NCBI GenBank assembly: GCA_019314155.1
Contig: JAFCZV010000309.1
Coordinates: 1-5,836, forward strand
Source: Deltaproteobacteria bacterium
GTDB taxonomy: Bacteria; Desulfobacterota; Desulfobacteria; Desulfobacterales; UBA11574
Reading direction: 5' to 3'
DNA: 5,836 bases
The position numbers and the translations under genes are program-made. Below the pieces are notes generated by a model, which was not told the origin of the DNA, searched no databases, and saw nothing but the letters and a program-made list of their open reading frames with translations. Shown here piece by piece: positions 1 through 5,309 of the stretch (position 1 is its first letter; every line of letters begins with the position of its first letter).

Positions 1-29
1 GAAAATTTAGCCCAAATAGGATGCTGAGC

Positions 30-1205
30 TTAATCGACAATTATGTCCAGCTGTTTGTTACCGCTTGAGACAACATCTGTATTTGGAAACACCTGGGTTG
101 TTCTTCCATATGTCGAGGCCACAACACTATACATACCAACAGGGAGTATAACGCTATAAGATCCGAGATTGGCGACATTTACGGATTTTACTTCGATCTG
201 CTGATTTCCGGGCGTACTGGGATCACATTGGGCGTTCTGCCGAAAACTCAGCGTGACGTGTTGATACGGACTGGATGAGAGTATCTCGACATTGCCCGAA
301 ACAGTTCCGGTACCCGTGGCAAGGAGTGTGAAATTCAAGGAATACTCCTGGTCAGGTTCAATGTCGAGCTTTGAACAAAGGGGCGCATAGCCGTTTTTGT
401 AAGCCACAATGTTGTACTGGCCCGGTTGGATGAAAATCGAATACTTGCCATCATATATATCGGTTAAGGTCGATGTTTGAATTAGAACCTGGTCCTTGAC
501 ATCGGCGACCGAATCATATTCCTGAGCACTCACCAAAGCCCTTTTCAGCAGCACTTCCGTCCCACCAGCAAACGAAGTGACCGTTCCCCTGACGATGGAA
601 TCGTCTCGGGTATCGAGGACCTTGATAGTGGGCTTTAAAAGCCATTGACCGCTGGCGCCTGCCATTACAATAGATCTTGAAGCATCGAAATCTAAAATCA
701 GCTCTGTGGTCTCATTCGCATTGATGTCGAATCCATTGACAATTTTAATGCCGGTTTGAAGGCCGCTTGGAATCTTTAACTCGTGATAATTATCGGAAAT
801 GTTAATAATATAATTCGCATAAGGGTGTTTTTCGGACATAAAATTAAAACCATTATCAGGTCTATCCCCGATGATAAGCCTCATTTGCGTGTAGTGACCG
901 GCCGGCAGATCTGAAATGCCCAGATCTTCTCTGACTCCGTTTACAAGGTCCAGTAAATTGTAGGTTTCATCAGGAGACGCCACCACTTCCCAGTTGCTGT
1001 CCTTTTTTTCATTTCCCCCCATATGAACCCACACTTCTTTTATGGTCACATAAACCGCTTTGTATTCATCTGTGGTTGCATCGGTAAGACTTAAAGACAA
1101 CGTCCCGGTCCCATCGCTTACAGAGCTCGATCCACCGCCGCATGCCGTCATCATCAACGCAAACAGGAATAAAATAATCCAGGAACTAAATTTCAATACT
1201 TTCAT
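30..1205 (-). CDS. DUF4382 domain lipoprotein with two C-terminal beta-sandwich-like repeats
   Basis: This is a predicted lipoprotein of 391 residues, probably anchored in the envelope. The start chosen is the ATG at 1205, preceded by AAGGAG (1216-1221) with a 10-nt gap. The frame stays open to 1289, but that extension would put a charged, non-signal sequence before the signal peptide. Residues 1-21 are a signal peptide ending in MTAC, with lipid Cys22 followed by GGGSSS. Residues about 33-196 match DUF4382: an opening GTLSLSLTDA, an IPSGLQTG motif at 145-152, LDFDASRSIV at 171-180 and a closing LKPTIKV. Two segments follow (about 206-295 and 299-391), each with a GTV/SGNV opening and a PGQYNIVA or VGMYSVVA strand, resembling carboxypeptidase-regulatory-like beta sandwiches. 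The function of DUF4382 is unknown; these C-terminal folds usually suggest surface binding or spacer roles, which is inference. It stands alone, 355 bp from the upstream gene. Confidence 0.9.
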   Translation of the reverse strand: MKVLKFSSWIILFLFALMMTACGGGSSSVSDGTGTLSLSLTDATTDEYKAVYVTIKEVWVHMGGNEKKDSNWEVVASPDETYNLLDLVNGVREDLGISDLPAGHYTQMRLIIGDRPDNGFNFMSEKHPYANYIINISDNYHELKIPSGLQTGIKIVNGFDINANETTELILDFDASRSIVMAGASGQWLLKPTIKVLDTRDDSIVRGTVTSFAGGTEVLLKRALVSAQEYDSVADVKDQVLIQTSTLTDIYDGKYSIFIQPGQYNIVAYKNGYAPLCSKLDIEPDQEYSLNFTLLATGTGTVSGNVEILSSSPYQHVTLSFRQNAQCDPSTPGNQQIEVKSVNVANLGSYSVILPVGMYSVVASTYGRTTQVFPNTDVVSSGNKQLDIIVD

Positions 1206-1262
1206 TAAATCTCGTCTCCTTGATGTTATAAAATTTCTTTTTTTTAAAACAATAAAGCCGTC

Positions 1263-1330
1263 CGCTTCCCAGGCCTGTTCGCTTTCCAAGATCTAGTGCG
1301 GCATACGGAAAAAAACGTTTCGGGGAAGCG
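1263..1330 (-). repeat. 8-bp inverted repeat in the leader of the DUF4382 gene
   Basis: CGCTTCCC (1263-1270) and GGGAAGCG (1323-1330) are perfect reverse complements separated by 52 nt. The nearby GCTTTCC (1281-1287), read on the minus strand as GGAAAGC, could pair with the same upstream arm through one bulge, giving a possible alternative fold. I do not recognise a known riboswitch class here. Confidence 0.35.
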
Positions 1331-1331
1331 T

Positions 1332-1340
1332 TATATAGCA
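1332..1340 (-). promoter_or_regulatory. Candidate extended -10 promoter for the DUF4382 gene
   Basis: Reading the minus strand, TGC-TATATA (1340 down to 1332) matches the extended -10 pattern TGn-TATAAT with one mismatch. It would start a transcript near 1325 and give a leader of roughly 120 nt. No convincing -35 box lies 16-18 bp upstream, so the call rests on the extended -10 alone. Confidence 0.25.
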
Positions 1341-1463
1341 TCACTAAAGGACTGCATCACCGCATTCAATACAGTTATGCAAAAATCATGCAGTATTGGG
1401 CTGCTTTATAGATCCTTTAAATTTCAGACGGTTAGCCAATTCAGAGGATTTTGGGATCCAACG

Positions 1464-1508
1464 ATTATGAAATAAATTATCCAAAAATTGTGTAATTTAT
1501 TTCATAAT
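1464..1508. repeat. Perfect 16-bp AT-rich inverted repeat
   Basis: ATTATGAAATAAATTA (1464-1479) and its exact reverse complement (1493-1508) flank a 13-nt loop (1480-1492). ACG at 1461-1463 can pair with CGT at 1511-1513 across a two-base TT bulge, lengthening the stem. It starts about 50 nt past the AAA_28 stop codon. It could end or stabilise that transcript, but the stem is almost wholly A/T and no T-run follows on either strand, so it is not a standard intrinsic terminator. A protein-binding palindrome or a dispersed palindromic repeat are alternatives. Confidence 0.7.
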
Positions 1509-1560
1509 TTCGTGGGGTTTTCATGGTTTTGATCTTAATTGTTATTTGGGGGCCAGATTC

Positions 1561-2091
1561 TTAATGAGAGATTTGGGTCAGGATAAAATCGACCCGATCT
1601 TCGACCGTCATCAGTGGAACGGAAATAATCTCATAGCCCAGCATTTGATAGCTTTTTTTTAAAAGGCTGTCGAGGGCCGCCGCGATTTCGTCATCTTCTG
1701 ATCGTACCGAATCTTTTTCAAAGGTTATCCTTTCAAAGAAAAATATGTTTTTATATCGCCATAGCCCGCTTTTTTGAATCGGGTCGTCCGCATTTAATCC
1801 TTCCAGAAGATAATAACCGATGCTGTCCGGAATGGCCCGGTCCAAAAAAACCGTTGCATCTTTAGAAAGAGATTGTTCAATTTCAATCTTTTGATACAGA
1901 ATGTGACGCTCAAATGCTGATATATCAGCTTTAATTTGGGCCATGGTTTTTCCCTTTTCCAATTCTTTATCGATATATGCCCTTGCAGCTTCGTGCACCA
2001 CCGGGTGACCGCGTCGTTCAAGTTCACAGATTACAGAGGTTTTACCCGAGCAAGGCGCTCCGGTGATCACATGCCAGTTGGTCTGTTGCAT
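1561..2091 (-). CDS. AAA_28-family P-loop ATPase/kinase
   Basis: This is a cytoplasmic nucleotide-binding protein of 176 residues covering little more than one AAA_28-type domain, the fold shared with the NadR kinase region. The ATG at 2091 is chosen because GGGGAG (2098-2103) lies 6 nt upstream; the frame stays open to 2202 but would then overlap the DUF192 gene. Walker A is GAPCSGKT at residues 11-18. HEAARAYI at 33-40 is typical of the family. A Walker B-like strand with a following acidic residue is VFLDRAIPDS at 81-90, and RYKNIFFFE (112-120) plus FEKDSVRSEDD (124-134) continue the pattern. The end, LGYEIISVP...VEDRVDFIL, is the usual C-terminal helix region. The family contains predicted small-molecule kinases and ATPases; the substrate cannot be read from the sequence. 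The neighbours give no pathway clue. Confidence 0.9.
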   Translation of the reverse strand: MQQTNWHVITGAPCSGKTSVICELERRGHPVVHEAARAYIDKELEKGKTMAQIKADISAFERHILYQKIEIEQSLSKDATVFLDRAIPDSIGYYLLEGLNADDPIQKSGLWRYKNIFFFERITFEKDSVRSEDDEIAAALDSLLKKSYQMLGYEIISVPLMTVEDRVDFILTQISH

Positions 2092-2130
2092 TAAATGCTC
2101 CCCAAGTGAAAACAGTTCTTGAAAAATGGC

Positions 2131-2158
2131 AGAATATTTAACTACTACAAAATGGCAA
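2131..2158 (-). promoter_or_regulatory. Candidate sigma-70 promoter for the AAA_28 gene
   Basis: On the minus strand TTGCCA (2158-2153, five of six matches to TTGACA) is followed after 16 bp by TATTCT (2136-2131, four of six matches to TATAAT). Transcription would start near 2124, leaving a leader of about 33 nt that contains the GGGGAG ribosome binding site. The site lies in the 79-nt gap after the DUF192 gene. Confidence 0.4.
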
Positions 2159-2170
2159 AGAACGATTTGG

Positions 2171-2680
2171 TTATCGGCGCTGCCACTGAATGCATGTTTC
2201 ATTGTTGATGTTGAAGCGTTCTACAAAACCAGCCCTCACTTCAACGACATATTTGACGGGTTCCCCTGATGTAACGCGCTGGTCGGACATGGGGGGTGTT
2301 GATTCGGCAATATGAACGACGCATCCATCTGATCCGACGAAGATGATGTCCAGCGGAACCAGTGTGTCTTTCATCCAGAATTTCCGCGGTTTTAAACTTT
2401 CGAAAACGAACAGCATCCCCTGGGTGTCCGCCAATGCGTGCCGTTCCATGAGCCCTTTCATTTGGGTCTCGGGTGTATCTGCAATTTCTATCAAAATGGA
2501 TGTGGCAACAGAACCATCAAGGTGTACAAAATCGAGGGTTCCATCGACTCGAATTGAATCGGTGGGCGGCCTGCTTTGAAGGTCATGATTGTAGTGGCCG
2601 CAGGAGAAGAGAAGCCATATGGCAAAGAAGAAGGCTGCCAGGAACGTCCGGACGTGTCGTCTGTGACATGCTGGAATCAT
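2171..2680 (-). CDS. DUF192 domain lipoprotein
   Basis: This is an exported protein of 169 residues with one DUF192 domain, a small conserved fold of unknown biochemical role. An arginine-rich start and hydrophobic core (residues 11-25) end in LFSC with lipid Cys27, so a lipoprotein is likely. The DUF192 signature is clear: GLMER at 76-80, GMLFVF at 88-93, FWMKDT at 101-106, PLDIIF at 109-114 and PVKYVVEVRAGF at 141-152. The ATG at 2680 is the only sensible start, since TAA directly precedes it in frame. However, no Shine-Dalgarno sequence is visible upstream, so initiation may be weak or depend on translation from the upstream gene. It begins 41 nt after the GNA1162 gene and may be the last gene of that operon. 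Confidence 0.9.
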   Translation of the reverse strand: MIPACHRRHVRTFLAAFFFAIWLLFSCGHYNHDLQSRPPTDSIRVDGTLDFVHLDGSVATSILIEIADTPETQMKGLMERHALADTQGMLFVFESLKPRKFWMKDTLVPLDIIFVGSDGCVVHIAESTPPMSDQRVTSGEPVKYVVEVRAGFVERFNINNETCIQWQRR

Positions 2681-2721
2681 TTATTTGGTGGTTAAAAACC
2701 TGGTTCTCCGGACCCGGATAT

Positions 2722-3429
2722 TTACTTATTATTTGCTTTTTCAGGTGTCTGATCTAAAAACTGCATGCTTTGGTCTGTCATAAAATCCGGGTGATACTTG
2801 CCGAATGGAAAGGATGAGAGTGCACGACGGTTTGCCTGCCTTGCATAGGGAACATAATCGGCCATGGCTGAATTGGCTGCAGTTATAACTGCTTTAACAA
2901 TCAACCCTGCGAGTCCTCCACCTGTATTGCCTCCAGACAAATCAACTACTACCGTTCCGTTATATGCCCAAAGCGTCTGATCCGTTTTTGTTGATATTAA
3001 CTCCTCATCAATAGATACTGTCAGATTCGCTGCCAAGACCATATATTTCAGATCCCATTTTTTAATAGTCGTATACAGCACGGCATCGGCACCGAAATAT
3101 TCCCGAAATTTCGCCAAAGGTACGCTACGTATTAACTCTGCGTCATAAATACCTTCCATCTTTAAAATGTCGGATGTAATTTCGTACGGGAATACATAAT
3201 ATCCCCAGTATGACAACACCTCTTGAACTGTTGTCCCATAATATTGCTTTGCCTCGGCTGCTGTTGACTCATTCATCGGGGGTAGTATTAAAATTGTTAA
3301 AGGTGTTTCTTCATACATCAGGGGAAACTCTTCGCCCTTGGTTGTAGCCTTAGGAGCACACCCGGCAACTATGACCGCTACTGCCAGCAATATGCCTGAA
3401 ACCAGCATCCTTTTCATTAACTTACTCAT
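2722..3429 (-). CDS. GNA1162/DUF799-family putative lipoprotein
   Basis: This intact 235-residue lipoprotein belongs to the family of Neisseria GNA1162. In that organism it is encoded next to a DUF4810 protein and a CsgG-like protein, the same set seen here. The start is ATG at 3429, with GGGGG (3438-3442) 8 nt upstream; a TTG at 3444 adds five residues but lies beyond that site. The signal peptide ends VAGC with lipid Cys24. Family landmarks are ILPPMNEST (48-56), the aromatic GYYVFP (76-81), FGADAVLYTTIKKWD (112-126) and the near-terminal FPFGKYHPDF (207-216). A glycine-rich SGGNTGGGLAG stretch at 165-175 may form a flexible hairpin. The 56-bp tandem duplication places a second, spurious start region directly upstream. 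Family members are thought to sit at the outer membrane; their precise role is not known. Confidence 0.9.
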   Translation of the reverse strand: MSKLMKRMLVSGILLAVAVIVAGCAPKATTKGEEFPLMYEETPLTILILPPMNESTAAEAKQYYGTTVQEVLSYWGYYVFPYEITSDILKMEGIYDAELIRSVPLAKFREYFGADAVLYTTIKKWDLKYMVLAANLTVSIDEELISTKTDQTLWAYNGTVVVDLSGGNTGGGLAGLIVKAVITAANSAMADYVPYARQANRRALSSFPFGKYHPDFMTDQSMQFLDQTPEKANNK

Positions 3430-3518
3430 TTGTGCTTCCCCCAATAGATTTTTCTTGCTCGAATCCTTTTCATTAACTTACTCATTTGTGCTTCCCCCAA
3501 TAGATTTTTCTTGCTCGA
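3407..3518. repeat. Exact 56-bp tandem duplication across the DUF4810/GNA1162 junction
   Basis: Positions 3407-3462 and 3463-3518 are identical copies placed head to tail. Each copy holds the same GGGGG ribosome binding site, ATG and first seven codons of GNA1162. The downstream copy (3407-3462) carries the real gene start; the upstream copy (3463-3518) carries the end of DUF4810. As 56 is not a multiple of three, the duplicated start runs out of frame and gives only a 19-codon ORF. Confidence 0.95.
3426..3485 (-). CDS. 19-codon ORF created by the 56-bp duplication
   Basis: The duplicated GNA1162 start (ATG at 3485, GGGGG at 3494-3498) encodes the same first seven residues, MSKLMKR, then shifts to a basic tail ending WGKHK. 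Its ATG overlaps the last codons of DUF4810 (ATGAGTAA). Its own TGA overlaps the ATG of GNA1162 as ATGA. It therefore bridges the two genes and could pass ribosomes on by termination-reinitiation. It is most likely an accidental by-product, not a functional peptide. Confidence 0.35.
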   Translation of the reverse strand: MSKLMKRIRARKIYWGKHK

Positions 3519-3886
3519 CCGATTTTTCTACAGATGTTTTTTTAGAAGAGTCATCAGCCGAAGCCCGTTTTTCAGTCTGCATGATCAATCTTTCCATCAA
3601 AATTGTTGATTCAGGGTAAGTCTGTTTTTCCATCTGAAAAAGTTCAATTGCTTTTTTCGTATTATTATTAGCAGCATACAGGTAACCTAATTCAGCACAA
3701 ACACCTGGTGGAATCCTCAGATTTCGGTTTTTCGATTCTTCAACAATATTTTCCAGCTCCTCTTTGTGCTTAGCTAAAGACTCGACACCCGGATTTTTCT
3801 TGGAATGATACAGAGAGTCAGAGTAATCCCCAGCAAAACAGAACGGCCGCCAAACTCACCATTATTTTTATCATGTTCGATTTCAT
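3478..3886 (-). pseudogene. DUF4810-family lipoprotein gene, frameshifted near the lipobox
   Basis: The ATG at 3886 overlaps the stop of the upstream gene as ATGA and has an ideal ribosome binding site. Frame one encodes a signal-peptide-like start (MKSNMIKIMVSLAAVLFC) but hits TGA at 3818-3820 after 22 codons. The next frame, open from about 3828 to TAA at 3478-3480, carries the clear DUF4810 body. This comprises GDYSDSLYHSKKNP, then an acidic/basic helix, IPPGVCAELGYLY, and FQMEKQTYPES, followed by a hydrophilic tail. No ATG or good alternative start precedes the body in that frame. Two bases are missing (or one extra) around the T4/G4 runs at 3828-3839. Adding two G to the G run would give CWGDYSDSLY, matching the family WG(D/N)Y motif. 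Since the lipid Cys would then directly touch the Trp, a larger deletion is also possible. The restored product would be about 136 residues. Confidence 0.85.
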
Positions 3887-4227
3887 GGAACCCGCACCTC
3901 CTTGGTTGCACCCGCACCGATCATCAAACTGCGATGTACAACCACCTGCCCATCCTTTTTGACCACGATATCATGCTTGCCCGGCTTTACCTGATACAGC
4001 GTACGCCCCTTTTTGGATACCCTCTCCCCTGTTTCGCTATCTACATAGGAAGTCTGTTCCACTTTAAACGGCTCATTGTCGTCAATGATTGCCACGGCAT
4101 CTTTGGTTTCGCCACTAAACCATATGTAGCTTTGCCTGTCAGGTTGCCTTATGCCTTCTTGGTAGCCACAACCTGATGCAACAAGCATCGCTATGACTGC
4201 CACTGCCAAAACGATCCATTTTGTCAT
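3883..4227 (-). CDS. Small lipoprotein with PEGA-like C-terminal domain
   Basis: This is an intact lipoprotein of 114 residues. The ATG at 4227 has AAGGTG (4235-4240) 7 nt upstream. The signal peptide ends in ASGC with lipid Cys20. The middle part (about 34-72) contains SYIWFSG and an acidic AIIDDNEPF segment. The C-terminal third (about 77-113), with YQVKPGKHDIVVKKDGQVVVHRS and then a beta strand, resembles a PEGA-type beta domain in which a PGKH turn precedes a strand describing attachment to a surface or peptidoglycan-like scaffold. That similarity is by eye. It lies 17 nt after the CsgG-like gene and overlaps the DUF4810 start, so it is a full member of the operon. It is not part of the three-gene Neisseria set, so it is an added component here. 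I do not recognise a named family for the whole protein. Confidence 0.85.
   Translation of the reverse strand: MTKWIVLAVAVIAMLVASGCGYQEGIRQPDRQSYIWFSGETKDAVAIIDDNEPFKVEQTSYVDSETGERVSKKGRTLYQVKPGKHDIVVKKDGQVVVHRSLMIGAGATKEVRVP
3895..3903 (-). promoter_or_regulatory. Near-perfect ribosome binding site for the broken DUF4810 gene
   Basis: AAGGAGGTG on the minus strand is a nine-base match to the anti-Shine-Dalgarno sequence, 8 nt before the ATG at 3886. It is embedded in the Lys-Glu-Val codons near the end of the upstream lipoprotein gene. It is the strongest site in the window, which makes the early stop in its gene notable. Confidence 0.8.
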
Positions 4228-4244
4228 GAGCTTTCACCTTCTTT

Positions 4245-5203
4245 TTATTCCTGGATAAACAGTTTGGAAAAATCTTTTGCCTCGATATATTTCTTAAGGT
4301 TTCCCGAAACAAGTGTACACAATGACACTTCGTTTTCTACCGTATCGCCGATACACTGGATCACCTTTAACTCTCCTACTTTTTCTCCTGGAAGGGTGAT
4401 GTACATGTTCGTCTGTGGGTTCTTTATCTTTTTGCCTTCCTGGATGACTTTGAACAACGTTCCGGGCGTTATATTTTGCGATTTGCCACCGGATACGATG
4501 AAAAAGTCATTTTCATATCCGAGGATATAAGCCCGCCACTGTTTGTCCAGCAGGTTTTCGATGACGTTCGAGGACAAGTTGGTTATAGCTGCCTCCAGCA
4601 CTTTATCGTTTAATGATGAGTCGTAGCCGGCTTTTTCGCCAACACCAAATACAGTACCGGCTTCGGAGTACGCTTCGCCTTCACCTTCTTCCGAATACAA
4701 GATCTGTCCTCCGAATACAAGATCTGTCCGGTATACACATCAATAAGACGTATGTGCACTTTGGCGTATGCAGTTTGCTTTTTAACTCGACTGGTTACCG
4801 ACCCAACAATCAGGTAGTCCGCCATGTTTCTTAACTGTTCGGCATTCCCAATATTCAGCTCACGTTGAATTTTGTCTAAGTCCGCCCGCTCAAGAACAAT
4901 GAACTTTTCCGTAGCCAACAGCTTTGCCGACAGGATATCCACGCACTGTTTGCCGATTCGGTCGTTGTTAGCGTCTAAAAAAAAGCTTTGACCGTATTTT
5001 GTTTCGTTCGAGAATCGAGCTATGGCAACCTTGCGTTTCAGCCCTTTGAAAGCTGATGGTGCCTCTGTTATCGTCTTGCTGATAACCGGCTTCTGGTCGA
5101 CCGGCTGCACCTCATCCTTGTGTACTGTAGCGCATCCGCTCAGCGCCATTGCCAAACTAGTCACAATTAGAAAGTAAATCGATTTCTTCATGTATCCAAC
5201 CAT
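4245..5203 (-). pseudogene. CsgG/HfaB-family outer-membrane lipoprotein gene split by a 20-bp duplication
   Basis: CsgG-family lipoproteins form or assist secretion and assembly structures at the outer membrane. The N-terminal part starts at ATG 5203 (GGGGG 4 nt upstream, rather close) or ATG 5191. Its signal peptide ends ALSGC with Cys24. The CsgG domain follows with KRKVAIARFSNET (56-68), IGKQCVDILSAKL (83-95), KFIVLERADLDKIQRE (100-115), MADYLIVGSV (127-136) and VHIRLIDVYTGQILYSE (149-165). There the frame shifts into an unrelated tail stopping after residue 197. The remainder, 4245-4700, continues in another frame with SEEGEG...NDKVLEAAI and a C-terminal beta-rich domain (LGYENDFFIVSGG, TPGTLFKVI, VGELKVI). 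Deleting either copy of the duplication restores one 312-residue protein. The downstream half has no ATG or ribosome binding site of its own. As written, only a truncated CsgG domain is made. Confidence 0.88.
4690..4729. repeat. Exact 20-bp tandem duplication inside the CsgG-like gene
   Basis: Positions 4690-4709 and 4710-4729 are identical, adjacent copies containing CCGAATACAAGATCTG. Twenty is not a multiple of three, so the extra copy shifts the reading frame. With one copy the encoded protein reads VYTGQILYSEEGEG without a break, so this is the lesion that splits the gene. Confidence 0.97.
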
Positions 5204-5222
5204 TACTCCCCCGTTTTTACAA

Positions 5223-5253
5223 TTTATAGAACGTTAGATCAGCAGGTATCCAA
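5223..5253 (-). promoter_or_regulatory. Candidate promoter of the lipoprotein operon
   Basis: On the minus strand TATAAA (5228-5223) is a good -10 box, about 20 bp upstream of the CsgG-like ATG. The best -35 candidate, TTGGAT (5253-5248), is 19 bp away, longer than ideal. Transcription would start near 5216 and give a very short leader containing the GGGGG ribosome binding site. The terminator of the preceding gene lies just upstream, so a promoter is needed in this interval. Confidence 0.4.
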
Positions 5254-5260
5254 AGGCCGG

Positions 5261-5298
5261 ATAATAAAAAGACAGGGCCATTGGTGCCCCTGTCTTTA
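5261..5298 (-). terminator. Intrinsic terminator after the CFI-box gene
   Basis: AAAGACAGGGC (5268-5278) pairs with GCCC-TGTCTTT (5286-5297) in an 11-bp stem with one bulged C and a 7-nt loop. On the minus strand the stem is followed by a T-rich run, TTTTTATTAT. It begins about 12 nt past the TAA of the CFI-box gene (5310-5312) and separates it from the lipoprotein operon. Confidence 0.85.
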
Positions 5299-5309
5299 GC
5301 TTATGATAT

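Larger units (their letters stand above)
1290..1560. other. Gene-free stretch with small repeats
   Basis: No coding region is supportable on either strand. Besides the palindrome at 1464-1508 and the leader repeat described separately, it holds a direct repeat GCATCAC at 1338-1344 and 1354-1360 (16-bp period, about one and a half helical turns). It also holds a short inverted repeat CAATAC (1367-1372) / GTATTG (1393-1398). No U-tract terminator is visible after the AAA_28 gene. The stretch probably contains the 3' end of that transcript and the promoter of the DUF4382 gene. Confidence 0.6.

Noticed and set aside
1225..1246. TTGTTT / TATAAC promoter close to the DUF4382 gene
   Set aside because: Spacing is fine (16 bp) but the start point would fall inside the ribosome binding site at 1216-1221.
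1206..1289. N-terminal extension of the DUF4382 protein
   Set aside because: The extra 28 residues are charged and would precede the signal peptide; AAGGAG at 1216-1221 supports the ATG at 1205.
2092..2202. N-terminal extension of the AAA_28 protein
   Set aside because: It would overlap the DUF192 gene and lacks family similarity, while GGGGAG at 2098-2103 supports the ATG at 2091, ten residues before Walker A.
2681..2721. Terminator between GNA1162 and DUF192 genes
   Set aside because: Only a 4-5 bp CCGG-type hairpin with a tiny loop precedes the short T-run, too weak to call.
3805..4176. Plus-strand open frame of 123 codons
   Set aside because: It is antisense to the small lipoprotein and the DUF4810 start, lacks a ribosome binding site and recognisable motifs, and the opposite strand has a signal peptide with lipobox and a good ribosome binding site.
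4245..4700. C-terminal half of the CsgG-like gene as an independent gene
   Set aside because: It opens only at a TTG inside the duplicated repeat, has no ribosome binding site, and continues the CsgG-like protein exactly once one repeat copy is removed.
3407..4729. CRISPR array or programmed frameshift as an explanation of the repeats
   Set aside because: The repeats are adjacent pairs with no spacers, and the frame breaks are caused by duplications or a small indel rather than a slippery heptamer with a downstream structure.
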